Source: Echinicola jeungdonensis
GTDB lineage: Bacteria; Bacteroidota; Bacteroidia; Cytophagales; Cyclobacteriaceae
Reading direction: 5' to 3'
Length of the DNA: 64,000 bases
Assembly: GCF_030409905.1 (NCBI RefSeq)
Contig: NZ_JAUFQT010000001.1
Location: forward strand, 186,001 to 250,000
The notes under the pieces are model-generated. The model did not search any database, was not told the DNA's origin, and worked only from the letters and a program-made list of their open reading frames with translations. How positions within the stretch are numbered: position 1 is the first letter of the stretch; every line of letters begins with the position of its first letter. Below are positions 8,085 to 16,750 of the stretch, in pieces. The position numbers and the translations under genes were made by a program.

Positions 8085-8684
8085 TTATAGAACCCTATAC
8101 AAATAAAGGTCCCAGGCAGATTCTTTATGTTTAAATAGCTTTAATAATTTCACTCTTTTCTCCCCTATAAATGGATCCGTAGAGATCAAATATTTACAGC
8201 CCATTTTTAACAATTGATCATAATTATAATCCACATTTTTCAACTCCACCCTATCAAACCATTTGCACCTGATAAAATGATCCCCTTGAAGCTGGTTAAA
8301 CAAATAACATTTATTGCCCCAGCCCATAAAGTGGGAATAAAGGCCCTTTTCACCTCCTGGTTGCAACTCACTTTTTATTATTTTAAAAAACTGATGTTTA
8401 TAGGTCAAGGGGTAATTGCCCGTATATCCGTCAATACTTTTCAAGCCATTAAAGGTGGCAACTCCCGGATGAATCCCCAAACTACCCACCTTGAAAGGTC
8501 TTGTATTATTCTTATTTAAAAAATTTTTAATTTCTTCAAATTGTTTCTGGGCATAGAACTCCCGGTAGGAAGGATAATGCTCTCCCATTCCCACCAGTGG
8601 TTTAAGGAATATATTTCTGTGATTATCATCCAGCACCAAAAAATTCCAGGAAATAATAATTGCTCCTACACCCAAAAAATCCAT
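8085..8684 (-). pseudogene. C-terminal part of frameshifted DUF6044 membrane protein gene
   Basis: This 199-residue frame continues the protein of the neighbouring frame that ends at 8666. It starts with the end of a membrane helix (MDFLGVGAIIISWNFLVL). It then gives the soluble region typical of DUF6044 (YkoS-like) proteins, including KVGSLGIHPGVATFNGL, SIDGYTGNYPLTYKHQF and a C-terminal DLYLYRVL. It overlaps the upstream frame by 19 bp and lies in the -1 frame relative to it. One extra base in the T-run or A-run near 8680-8690 would join both into a single protein of about 580 residues, the usual full length. It is either a recent frameshift or an assembly/sequencing error; it is unlikely to be an independent gene. 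Confidence 0.8.
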
Positions 8685-9829
8685 CTTTTATAACAATAAA
8701 TTTTTTGCAGGACTAATGCCAAGCTCATCATCAAAAGAGGAGCGATAAACAATGAAAAGCGGTCATAACTGAATTGATTTAATTTTTTGAGTAACTCAAA
8801 GCTATCCAAAAACGGAGTATATTTCAGAAAAGAGGCTGCCCCAGCGATCAACAAACACCCTATTAGGAGTTTAACCAATAATTTATCTTCCTCAGGGAGT
8901 TGATTTTTGTGATAAAGCTTTTTGGATAAAACGCCAAATAGACCTCCCCCAGCTACAACTATTAGGAATGGACTAAAATAAGTTCCATGCAATATCCCTT
9001 TGCTTAAATGATTTAAGAAAACACCCCAAAAATCCTGATGGAAATAGGCAAAACTGTGAATTTCATATTCTGCCCGGTGGGGAATAAACCAATCCCTGGC
9101 AAAAAAATAAATTTCAAATAAACGGTAATTTGTCGCTGTAAAAAGCAGCGTGAGCAAAAAAAGACCATACCAGTAATGGGGATTTGTTTTTTTCTTTCTT
9201 ATCCAAAATCCAATCCCTACCAGAAAAACAGCAATTCCTACAAATAGGCCATGCAAATGTAATTGGGAATAAATCACATAAAAACCAATCAGAGCCATAT
9301 ACTTTATTGTCAATAGCTTACCCTTGCTAAGTTGGTAAAAAACAAAAAAAACGGTGGGATAAAAAGCTGTTCCTATTCCCCCTTCCGGCCAAAAGGGCAA
9401 GGTGGCCCACAACAGGGAAAATACCATAACCGGCCATCCTCTCCAGGACTTTTTCCAAAACCACGAGAAATGGAAAGCGCTACAAAAAGCTATAATCTGA
9501 ATTAGGATTTTATTGAATAGAATGGCCTGAAAGGGCTCCAGAAAATAAAAAAACCAGGTTTTCAAAAACCATTCACTGGCAAAAACTCCCCTGGGCAATT
9601 CATTCAACATCCCTTTTACCACAAAATCATTGGGCTTCAATATGGCATTTTGATCTATCAGGGTTTTGTACCAGGGCACCACCAATTCCAAATAATCATT
9701 GGCATACCAAACCGAATCTTTGCCTAAAATAAAATAGGGGGAGTAAAAAATAATTAATGCTAACAGGCCAATTAGAAAATAAGGCAGCCAGAAGTTAGTT
9801 TGAAAACGATTATTTATTTCCATGATCAA
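8666..9829 (-). pseudogene. N-terminal part of frameshifted DUF6044 membrane protein gene
   Basis: This 387-residue frame encodes about nine hydrophobic segments and begins with a short cytoplasmic tail, then YFLIGLLALIIFYSPYFILG and an acidic/aromatic loop (SVWYANDYLELVVPWYKTL). This matches the polytopic part of DUF6044 proteins such as Bacillus YkoS, whose function is unknown but which resemble lipid-carrier glycosyltransferase-type membrane proteins. The true start may be the second ATG at 9823. The frame ends abruptly inside what should be a membrane helix, and the following helix residues continue in the other frame. The gene stands alone between intergenic stretches. Confidence 0.8.
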
Positions 9830-10344
9830 ATATCAAAAATCATTTGCAATTATGCTGAGGGAATTAAATTATTCTGAATACCCGCTCCCCTGCTTGTAGA
9901 AAAATCTCCTGAGGAAAATCATTTGCTCCTAATTTCCTCCCATTGGCATTGTTACTTGTGTAAAATGAATTATTATGATTTTAGGTAATAAATCAAATTG
10001 GAGGACATTCCAGTCATAGATTAAGTTCAAAAACAAATTTAAAATCCTGAATGGGTATAATTTTTCTAAAAGTTAATTCCCGGTAAAAAATCCAACCATT
10101 TTTACCCGCCATCTACTTTATTAAAACCACAAAAAATCCTTCATCTATGAAGGAGGTAAAAAGGTCATTTACCCCATACAAATAAAAGTCCAAGGCAGAA
10201 TCCTTATGTTTAAAAAGCCTCAAAAATTCATCCTGTCCTAATTAAGCAACCTTATTCTAATCCCTTGGTTTTTTCCCTGTTTTTAGGGAATAGGAATTCT
10301 TTTTTTAATGTTTTATTTTCAGTATCAACCAAAAGCAGATCATT
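9830..10344. other. 515-bp intergenic region containing a gene remnant
   Basis: No intact gene is present. The segment 10171-10230 resembles the 3' end of the DUF6044 gene (separate entry). The rest is AT-rich without clear repeats. It lies between two divergently oriented genes and should hold their promoters, but I see no exact TAnnTTTG element. Confidence 0.55.
10171..10240 (-). pseudogene. remnant of a second DUF6044 gene (3' end only)
   Basis: Aligned to 8092-8151, about five of every six bases match over 60 bp. On the minus strand it still reads FLRLFKHKDSALDFYLYGV, compared with LLKLFKHKESAWDLYLYRV at the end of the DUF6044 gene. The frame runs on past the original stop position and no upstream coding sequence survives. 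I interpret it as what is left of a tandem duplicate, most of which has been deleted. Confidence 0.65.
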
Positions 10345-10644
10345 ATGAGCCTTGATAAATTCCAAAAAAGCATAAAAAGTGATAAGAAGCCATCTGATGA
10401 CCTTTCAGTCCCACTGCAATCCCTCTGGTGGGATGGAAAAGGAGATTGGGACAAAGCCCATGATTTGGTAAATGAAAAATCAGATACTGCATCTGCCCAT
10501 GTCCATGCTTACCTGCACCGCAAAGAAGGGGACCTCTCCAATGCATCCTTTTGGTACCGGAGGGCAGGAAAGCCAATTTCTGAATTGGACCTGGAAAAAG
10601 AATGGGAACAACTGGTTGTCGAATTATTGGAAAATGGATCTTAG
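10345..10644 (+). CDS. conserved hypothetical protein, 99 residues
   Basis: A small soluble protein without signal peptide or membrane segment. It is rich in Trp and His; the stretch WWDGKGDWDKAHDLV followed by AHVHAYLHRKEGDLSNA and FWYRRAGKP is a pattern I recognise from short uncharacterised proteins shared by Bacteroidota and other phyla. The alternating helices suggest a small helical-repeat fold. It is transcribed away from the DUF6044 pair and stands alone, with about 400 bp before hemN. No function can be assigned. Confidence 0.8.
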   Translation: MSLDKFQKSIKSDKKPSDDLSVPLQSLWWDGKGDWDKAHDLVNEKSDTASAHVHAYLHRKEGDLSNASFWYRRAGKPISELDLEKEWEQLVVELLENGS

Positions 10645-11078
10645 ATATTAGTTATTGGTTAACTGTTATTAGGTGATTTCTTAATTGTTAAGCGTAATTC
10701 GAGAACTGGGATTTGATAATCGTAAATTTTCGATTTAGCGTTAAAACCATAAAACGCATCCCCATCAATAAAGCGTATGGAATGATCTGCCCGGTTCCCT
10801 CTCCCTAAAGGAAGAGGACTGGGGTAAGGGTGGTTTTGTTTAAGCGTTATTCGTTAAGCTGGATGGAAAATCAGGAATTAATAATCGTAAATTTAGGATT
10901 CAGGAATTGTTAATTCGTGATATGGGGTTCGCAAATCGGAAATTGTATAGTGGGATCCGAAGCGTTTTTTTTCTTCCTTCTAAATTTTCCTGATTTTTAT
11001 CAGCATTGCTCCCTACTGATATCATAATTTTTGAAATGCTTTCTAAAGAGTTTTGTGGAAGCAAAACCGAAAAGCTTT
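10645..11078. other. intergenic region with degenerate repeat words and one purine-rich repeat
   Basis: It contains filler-type words similar to those near cysC (AACTGGGATTTGATAATCG, TTCGTTAAGC) and, at 10791-10833, a CCCTCTCCCT...GGAAGAGG...GGGGTAAGGG block. A relative of that block occurs at 20271-20311 (ACCCTCTCCCCAGC...GGAGAGGGAG). The last 60 bases before hemN are AT-rich and contain TAATTTTTG near 11025, one base off the TAnnTTTG promoter consensus. Confidence 0.5.
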
Positions 11079-12425
11079 ATGATATCAAAACAACTGTTAA
11101 AAAAATATGATGTGGCTGTTCCTCGGTACACCAGCTACCCTACTGTTCCACTTTGGGAGGACAATCTGAATGAAGCTTTATGGATACAAAAAGTCCAAAA
11201 GGCATATCAGGATTTTGGCTGTAATGAGGGCATTACTTTATATATCCATCTTCCCTTCTGTGAGAGCCTTTGTACCTATTGTGGATGTAATAAAAGAATT
11301 ACCAAAAACCACCAAAATGAGGGTCCCTATATTCAGGGCATAATAAAAGAATGGGAACAGTACCTGAAGGTCCTGCCAGAAAAGCCCAAATTAGCAGGAA
11401 TTCATTTGGGAGGAGGTACACCCACTTTCTTTTCTCCTGAAAATCTTCGGAAGATGATTTCATTTATCAGGGAAAGCTCCACGGTATTACCCCATGCGGA
11501 ATTTAGTTTTGAGGGCCATCCCAACAACACCACCATGGGGCACCTCAAATCCCTCAATCAACTTGGTTTTGATAGGGTGAGCTATGGGATCCAGGATTTA
11601 AACCCATTGGTCCAAAAGACCATCAACCGGATCCAACCCCTGGAAAAAGTAATAGAGGCCACAGGCAATGCCAGAAAGGCCGGGTTCAAAGCCATTAATT
11701 TTGACCTGATATATGGCCTTCCCCATCAAACGGTCAAAACTATTAAGGAAACCGTTGATGCCATTGCACCGCTAAAGCCTGAAAGGATTGCTTTCTATAG
11801 CTATGCCCATGTTCCCACGGTTTTCCCTGCCCAAAGGAGCTTTGAAGCCCATTTGCCCATGAAAGACCAAAAAAGAGAATTGTACGAAACGGGAAAAAGA
11901 TTATTAGAGGACCTGGGATATATAGAAATAGGCATGGATCATTTTTCCCTAAAGGAGGATACTCTTTACCAGGCACAGCAAAAACAGGGATTGCATCGTA
12001 ACTTTATGGGCTATACCACCCAGCCTTCCAAAATGCTTTTGGGATTGGGCAATAGTGCCATCAGTGATGTGTATTATGCCTATGCCCAAAACACCAAGGA
12101 TATAGACTTGTATTTGGAACAAACCAATTTAAACCACCTTTCCATCAGCAGAGGCCATTTGATGAACCATTTGGACATTGAAATCCGGCAGACCATTTTG
12201 GATTTAATGTGCCATTACCAAACTCCTCTGGAATACCTAACCTGCAGCAGGGCTACCATTTCCGATTTGGAAGACCTGGCTGATGATGGGTTGGTAATCC
12301 TTTCCAGGGGAAAAGTGCAAGTCACAGAATTAGGGAAACCATTTATTAGAAATATCTGTGCGGCATTTGACCAAAGGATGCATGATCAGCGAATGCGGAA
12401 ATTTATGTTTAGCAAAGCCATTTAA
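11079..12425 (+). CDS. hemN: oxygen-independent coproporphyrinogen III oxidase
   Basis: A radical-SAM enzyme of heme synthesis that decarboxylates coproporphyrinogen III to protoporphyrinogen IX without oxygen. I start it at ATG 11079 (448 residues), because MISKQLLKKYDVAVPRYTSYPT aligns with the N-terminus of known HemN and the 16 residues before it look unrelated. The iron-sulfur motif is C61-x3-C65-x2-C68-x-C70 (FCESLCTYCGC), followed by GGGTPTFF and NFDLIYGLPHQ. The presence of the fourth cysteine and the PRYTSYP block separates it from HemW-like relatives. It is a single-gene unit with a strong terminator 57 bp after its stop. Confidence 0.95.
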   Translation: MISKQLLKKYDVAVPRYTSYPTVPLWEDNLNEALWIQKVQKAYQDFGCNEGITLYIHLPFCESLCTYCGCNKRITKNHQNEGPYIQGIIKEWEQYLKVLPEKPKLAGIHLGGGTPTFFSPENLRKMISFIRESSTVLPHAEFSFEGHPNNTTMGHLKSLNQLGFDRVSYGIQDLNPLVQKTINRIQPLEKVIEATGNARKAGFKAINFDLIYGLPHQTVKTIKETVDAIAPLKPERIAFYSYAHVPTVFPAQRSFEAHLPMKDQKRELYETGKRLLEDLGYIEIGMDHFSLKEDTLYQAQQKQGLHRNFMGYTTQPSKMLLGLGNSAISDVYYAYAQNTKDIDLYLEQTNLNHLSISRGHLMNHLDIEIRQTILDLMCHYQTPLEYLTCSRATISDLEDLADDGLVILSRGKVQVTELGKPFIRNICAAFDQRMHDQRMRKFMFSKAI

Positions 12426-12481
12426 TTGAATAATGGGTTAATTTTTATCGAAGGAAAATAGGTGAACCTATCATGCCTAAG

Positions 12482-12517
12482 GCTGGGCGGGAATTGAAAT
12501 TCCGCCCAGCATTTTTC
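12482..12517 (+). terminator. rho-independent terminator of hemN
   Basis: The stem is GCTGGGCGG(G)AATT paired with AATTCCGCCCAGC, with a short loop and one bulged G, followed by ATTTTTC. It starts 57 bp after the hemN stop. Confidence 0.85.
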
Positions 12518-12597
12518 AGCATGGCCCCATACCACCGAATAGGGCGAAAAAGAAATCCAGAGGTGTTAACCCCTGGCTAGGAAACATTAGTACCCAT

Positions 12598-12647
12598 GGC
12601 TTTAGCAGCTACCCCATTCCTACTGCAAATTCTTTACAGCTAAAGCC
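12598..12647. repeat. GGCTTTAGC intergenic palindrome
   Basis: GGCTTTAGC at 12598-12606 is mirrored by GCTAAAGCC at 12639-12647, with a 32-base centre (GCTACCCCATTCC...). No T-run follows. Palindromes with this GGCTTTAGC core are common intergenic repeats in Bacteroidota; here it sits between the ends of the convergent hemN and porin genes. Confidence 0.5.
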
Positions 12648-12713
12648 CCAATATCTTAATCCCTGGAATAAGTCAATTCTGTTTTTCTATTTTGTTTGAA
12701 GGGATGCAAAATT

Positions 12714-14057
12714 CTACAATGACACCTGAAACTGCATGACCACCATGCCTTTTCTGTCCCCGCTGATCCAATTATTTCCATCTCCTGAACTTTCTTGGAT
12801 AAACAGGGGTCGATTTTGATAATTAAGAGACAATTTGGTCCTGTGGCCATTGATTAACCAATTTACACCTCCCTCATACATCAACATGGGGTCATCCAGG
12901 AGGTCAAAATGGGAATATTGGCTGGAAACGTAGGGCTGCAGGGTACCGCTACTTCCCAAAAGGTCCCTCCTAAAAAGGTAGGCGCCCTGGGCAAAAAATG
13001 TATCCCCGGTACCAATTGTAGGAAAGGCACTTCCGGGACCATTAAAACTCCCATTTCCATTGATGCCATTGGCAGGGTTCATTGCCCCAATATTGCGAAC
13101 ATAGTTTTTGCCGTAATCACTGTTTTGATAGGCGGCATAGAAAGTAATGGCATTTCCTTTTTGGACATCAACGGGCCGGTCATAAAATAAATCCACAGCA
13201 AAAAGACCAAGATTTGACCTCAACGTATCTACCCTGTTTTCGGCCAGATTCCACATGGCATCTTTCTGGGTCATAAAACCTGCCCCAATATTAAGTACCC
13301 TTTTCCTTCCCAGGTAAGATCCACTTTGGTATGGGGTAAGATTGGATTCTGTATCCCAAAACTGATATTTAAAATACCCTTGAAACTGGGCATTTCCCTG
13401 CTCAGCAGCAAAAAGCGAATTTTCTTCTATCCTTGCCTCCTGGCCGGTGGATTGCTGCACAGACATGGGATCGGAAACCACCACCCTGTAATCGAGTTTT
13501 CCGATCAAGCCTTTGGCATAAATGCTGAATTTCCGCACAAACTGATCATTGATATCATTGGTCCCTTGCTGGTACAAAGGGGCATCCAAAGATAGAATGG
13601 AACCGACTGAAGGTGAGGAATAACGGGAAATTCCATTCCAACCTGTCAATCCACCACCAATAGAGAGCTGGTCACCGATCACCCTGTATTCTCCAATGGC
13701 ATCCAGGAAGAAAATCCCCTGTTTTCTGGGAGACCGATAAGAAAGATTGTTTTGGCCAAATTGGGTATAGAAAAAAACCTTATCGGACAATTGCCCATAA
13801 ACCTGAATCCTGGTCCTTCGCAAACCTATATCAAAAGTTTCACCTCTGGCCTCACCAAAAACTGTGGAGCCAGGGTTGCTCTGGTTATAACGGAACCAAA
13901 TCTGGTTGAGGAAGGTCCCTTTTACGTAGTGGCTCCCATCTTCATTTAAAGGAAATATCAGGGATTTGTTTTCCTTTTTGTTGCTTTTTACTGATTGTGC
14001 CTCAGTCTGGTGGAAAAAAATGACCATTCCAAGGAGAAAAAGACTAAAATACTTCAT
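12714..14057 (-). CDS. outer-membrane porin (phosphate-selective porin O/P-like)
   Basis: The 447-residue protein has a signal peptide (cleavage near TEAQ-S at 21-22) and no other membrane helices. It shows an alternating pattern of strand-forming segments and ends MVVMQFQVSL, as expected for a beta-barrel ending in a hydrophobic residue. The segments GTFLNQIWFRYNQSNPGS, RRTRIQVYGQLSDKVFFYTQFGQNN and LFAVDLFYDRPVD recall the porin O/P family of Bacteroidota. It should form a channel in the outer membrane; the solute is not predictable. The gene is alone, with 238 bp separating it from the GH97 gene stop upstream on the same strand and a terminator in between. Confidence 0.75.
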   Translation of the reverse strand: MKYFSLFLLGMVIFFHQTEAQSVKSNKKENKSLIFPLNEDGSHYVKGTFLNQIWFRYNQSNPGSTVFGEARGETFDIGLRRTRIQVYGQLSDKVFFYTQFGQNNLSYRSPRKQGIFFLDAIGEYRVIGDQLSIGGGLTGWNGISRYSSPSVGSILSLDAPLYQQGTNDINDQFVRKFSIYAKGLIGKLDYRVVVSDPMSVQQSTGQEARIEENSLFAAEQGNAQFQGYFKYQFWDTESNLTPYQSGSYLGRKRVLNIGAGFMTQKDAMWNLAENRVDTLRSNLGLFAVDLFYDRPVDVQKGNAITFYAAYQNSDYGKNYVRNIGAMNPANGINGNGSFNGPGSAFPTIGTGDTFFAQGAYLFRRDLLGSSGTLQPYVSSQYSHFDLLDDPMLMYEGGVNWLINGHRTKLSLNYQNRPLFIQESSGDGNNWISGDRKGMVVMQFQVSL

Positions 14058-14230
14058 GTTTTTTTTGATAGTTACTGTAGGTTGGTTTTAAGCAAATAAT
14101 TTTTGTTACAAAGGTAATTTTTAAGCCTTAAGCATACCACCTATTTTATTTAAACATCTAGAATACACTGAAATCATCGTTCAAGGATGATTTCGAAAGC
14201 CTTTTTCCTTGATGGTTGGTCAATAGAATT

Positions 14231-14269
14231 TAAAAAAAATCGGGCCTGCTAGATAGCAAGCCCGAAAAA
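14231..14269 (-). terminator. terminator of the GH97 gene
   Basis: Ten-base arms CGGGCCTGCT (14241-14250) and AGCAAGCCCG (14255-14264) pair with one mismatch around a four-base loop. On the minus strand the stem is followed by ATTTTTTTTA. It begins 32 bp beyond the GH97 stop; A/T tracts on both sides could make it work in both directions. Confidence 0.8.
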
Positions 14270-14295
14270 TGTGATAAGTCAGTTGAAATAATTAA

Positions 14296-16254
14296 TTATT
14301 TCTTTTTTAAAATCCCTACACACCCTCCACCAGGAGCCAGGTGGACCTCCAATTGGGAATCAGGACCAACTTCCATTTTTTCCACCACATAATCCTCAGC
14401 ATAGCGGTGGGCATTTTTTCCGTCCCTCAACAGGGTCAATTCATAAGTTCCTTCTGGAAGAAATGAAAAATCGAAATTAAGATCTCGGGCATCCCAATTA
14501 GTCATCGCACCCAAATACCAATTTTCCCCATTCCTTCGAACCATTTGAGCCATCTCACCTACCTTTCCATCCAAAGCAATCGTTTCATCCCAAACGGTTG
14601 GAATTTGGGCAATCACTTCCACGGTCTGAGAATCCTTCAAATAGGCAGAGGGAGAGTCACAGAGCATTTGAAGTGGGCTTTCATACAAAACATACATGGC
14701 TGCCTGGTGAGCCCTGGTCCCCTGACTCATAGGCCGTTCAAATCTCGGAGTAAAATTCTCCTTTTGGGCATTGCTCATGGCCCCAGGTGTATAATCCATT
14801 GGCCCTACAGCCATTCTGATAAAGGGCAGGGTCAAATTATGTTCTGGGGTAACCAGTTTCCCCCATTTATGGTTTTCACTTCCCTTTACCCCTTCATAAC
14901 TCACCACATTGGGATAAGCTCTTCTTAATCCTGAAGGTTTAAATGCCCCATGATAATCCACCAATAGGTTTCTTTTCCCAGCTTCCCTGGCAATTTTAGT
15001 ATAAGAATTGACCATATATTGATCTGCCCGTTGCATAAAGTCCACTTTGATGCCTTTGGCTCCCCAATCACTGTAAGTTTGTAGGATATTTTCCAAATCT
15101 GCATCCAAAGGAACCCAAAGACACCATAAAATTATCCCTACTCCTTTTTCTTTTCCGTAAGCAATAATTTCATGAACATCCATTTCGGGATTGAATTCCG
15201 TAATTTCGGTTGTGGATTTGGTCCATCCTTCATCCAGAATAACATATTCCAAACCATACTGGGCAGCAAAATCTATATAATATTTATAGGTAACGGTATT
15301 CAGTCCGGATTCAAAATCCACGCCGAAAATGTTATTGGCATTGTACCAGTCCCAGGCTACTTTGCCTGGTTTGATCCAATCGGTTTTTTCCAATTTCAAG
15401 GGTCGGGAAAGTTTAAAAACCATATCATTTTCCAGGAATGCTTTATCCTCCTTGTCGATCATAAAAAATCTCCAGGGGAAGCTTCTTTCCCCTTGAGTGG
15501 CTGCAATATAATTGGCCTCCTTGGTGATGTTCACACTCCGGTCCTCCTCAGAAGGTTTTGGTTGGGTTTCTAAAACTACTTTGGGAAAAATCGCTTGAAA
15601 GGCCTGTCCCTCCCCTTTTTTCAAAAACAAATTGGGATAGTCATAAAGATCTGCTTCTGAAAACAGTACTTTAAACTCCTCTTCTTTTCCAAACATAACA
15701 GGAAGGGAACAAAATGCTCCATTTTCTATTTCATCAATATCCATTTTAAAATATTCCCTTTCATAATGGGAATACATCCCTTCCTCCTGGGGAAAAAATG
15801 AATGGGAACCTTCCGGAAAAGTAAGGTCCATTCTTTCAGCATGGACGTTTATTTCATTTGGAATTTGGGTCAAAAAACGATAAGCTACACCTTCATTATA
15901 CACCCTGAACTGGATAGAAAACCGATCCTCAAATTTTAACTCAAGGCTTTTGTAACTATTATTTACCTTACTTTGCTTTAGAGGAACAACTGGGGCGAGC
16001 GTTTCTTCCATTTCATTTTCATGGTAATCCTTCAATTTCGAGTTCCAACCCAATTTTTGATTTTCGATTTCCAGGCCTATTACCGCTTTTTTGATAACGT
16101 TTTGGCCATATTTTTTTACAGACCATGAAATCTCTTCTCCAACTTCGACCGTTAATACGGTTTGCTGGTCTTTTGAAGTTAAATTGAACACCTGTTCTGC
16201 ATGGACTGAAAAGACCATAAAATACAGGACAATAGGTAAAATTCCTTTTTTCAT
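14296..16254 (-). CDS. glycoside hydrolase family 97, probable retaining alpha-galactosidase type
   Basis: I start at ATG 16254 (652 residues), which gives a proper signal peptide (MKKGILPIVLYFMVFSVHA-E); the longer frame adds 29 residues that would mask it. The N-terminal beta-sandwich of GH97 (residues 20-290) precedes a TIM barrel starting near KVAWDWYN (298-304). The barrel carries EYVILDEGW and GIKVDFMQRADQ. Asp405 in KVDFM corresponds to the nucleophile of retaining GH97 alpha-galactosidases, whereas the inverting SusB-type alpha-glucosidases lack an acid there. PEHNLTLPFIRMAVGPMDYTPG is the other family hallmark. It is probably periplasmic. Linkage to the starch locus 6 kb away is possible, but they do not share an operon. 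Confidence 0.88.
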   Translation of the reverse strand: MKKGILPIVLYFMVFSVHAEQVFNLTSKDQQTVLTVEVGEEISWSVKKYGQNVIKKAVIGLEIENQKLGWNSKLKDYHENEMEETLAPVVPLKQSKVNNSYKSLELKFEDRFSIQFRVYNEGVAYRFLTQIPNEINVHAERMDLTFPEGSHSFFPQEEGMYSHYEREYFKMDIDEIENGAFCSLPVMFGKEEEFKVLFSEADLYDYPNLFLKKGEGQAFQAIFPKVVLETQPKPSEEDRSVNITKEANYIAATQGERSFPWRFFMIDKEDKAFLENDMVFKLSRPLKLEKTDWIKPGKVAWDWYNANNIFGVDFESGLNTVTYKYYIDFAAQYGLEYVILDEGWTKSTTEITEFNPEMDVHEIIAYGKEKGVGIILWCLWVPLDADLENILQTYSDWGAKGIKVDFMQRADQYMVNSYTKIAREAGKRNLLVDYHGAFKPSGLRRAYPNVVSYEGVKGSENHKWGKLVTPEHNLTLPFIRMAVGPMDYTPGAMSNAQKENFTPRFERPMSQGTRAHQAAMYVLYESPLQMLCDSPSAYLKDSQTVEVIAQIPTVWDETIALDGKVGEMAQMVRRNGENWYLGAMTNWDARDLNFDFSFLPEGTYELTLLRDGKNAHRYAEDYVVEKMEVGPDSQLEVHLAPGGGCVGILKKK

Positions 16255-16533
16255 AATAAGTTTAATAGGTTTAGGTTTAATGATTATTAATTTCCCCCCC
16301 CCACTCACCAATCCTATCTTTTTAATTATCATAAAATTCAATAAATGGGGATAATTAATCGGACAATAATAAAAATTAAAATATCTAAAAATGAAATTTT
16401 AACAGATTTTTATTCGTGTTTTATCAATACTTACAATCTATTTATATCCTTTTTCCTTTACCAAAAATATTTGATAAAACCATTAAGGAACTCAGGAATA
16501 TTGGGTTAAATTCTGGTTAACTACTTGCCTAGA

Positions 16534-16611
16534 GGGATTGCAAATCCCCAAAATATTTAAGGCCTGATTGCAAATCAGGACCAGGTCATGTTCGGGATTG
16601 CAAATCCCGAA
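16534..16611. repeat. three GATT-GCA-AATC hairpins with covarying stems
   Basis: Three perfect hairpins share the core GATT-GCA-AATC but differ outside it in a matched way: GGGATT-GCA-AATCCC (16534-16548), CCTGATT-GCA-AATCAGG (16563-16579), and nine-base arms TTCGGGATT / AATCCCGAA around GCA (16591-16611). Spacing is about 30 bp. This resembles REP-type palindromes that are mobilised by TnpA-REP transposases in some Bacteroidota; no such gene is in the window. Confidence 0.75.
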
Positions 16612-16690
16612 CAGCAGTAGTTGAATAACCTGACCTGCTTCGATTATCCCCGATCTTCAAGGCGTCTTTGCTCTTTTTCTCTTTCAGCTC

Positions 16691-16730
16691 AAAAAAAAAG
16701 GCTGTCCGGAAAAATCGGACAGCCCATTTT
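16691..16730 (-). terminator. rho-independent terminator of the proCBA operon
   Basis: GGCTGTCCG (16700-16708) pairs with CGGACAGCC (16716-16724) around a seven-base loop, and the minus strand continues in nine T residues. It begins 27 bp after the proA stop. Confidence 0.9.
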
Positions 16731-16750
16731 AATGCTAATTAAAGCAAAAT

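Larger units (their letters stand above)
16255..16750. other. intergenic region: GH97 upstream DNA, hairpin triplet and proA terminator
   Basis: Besides a triplet of short hairpins (16534-16611) and the proA terminator (16691-16730), the DNA is AT-rich, with many A and T runs between 16340 and 16500. The tract CCCCCCCC at 16295-16302 sits in the GH97 leader. No further gene is supported. Confidence 0.5.

Noticed and set aside
8660..8700. Programmed -1 frameshifting in the DUF6044 gene
   Set aside because: The T-run is not in the phase required for a classic X XXY YYZ slippery site and no downstream structure stands out; mutation or sequencing error is simpler.
11031..11078. Upstream ATG for hemN
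   Set aside because: The added 16 residues have no counterpart in HemN proteins, whereas the ATG at 11079 aligns with the known N-terminus.
16534..16611. tRNA or riboswitch signal in the proA-GH97 gap
   Set aside because: The three hairpins are short separate stems with a fixed GCA loop; there is no cloverleaf or conserved aptamer core.
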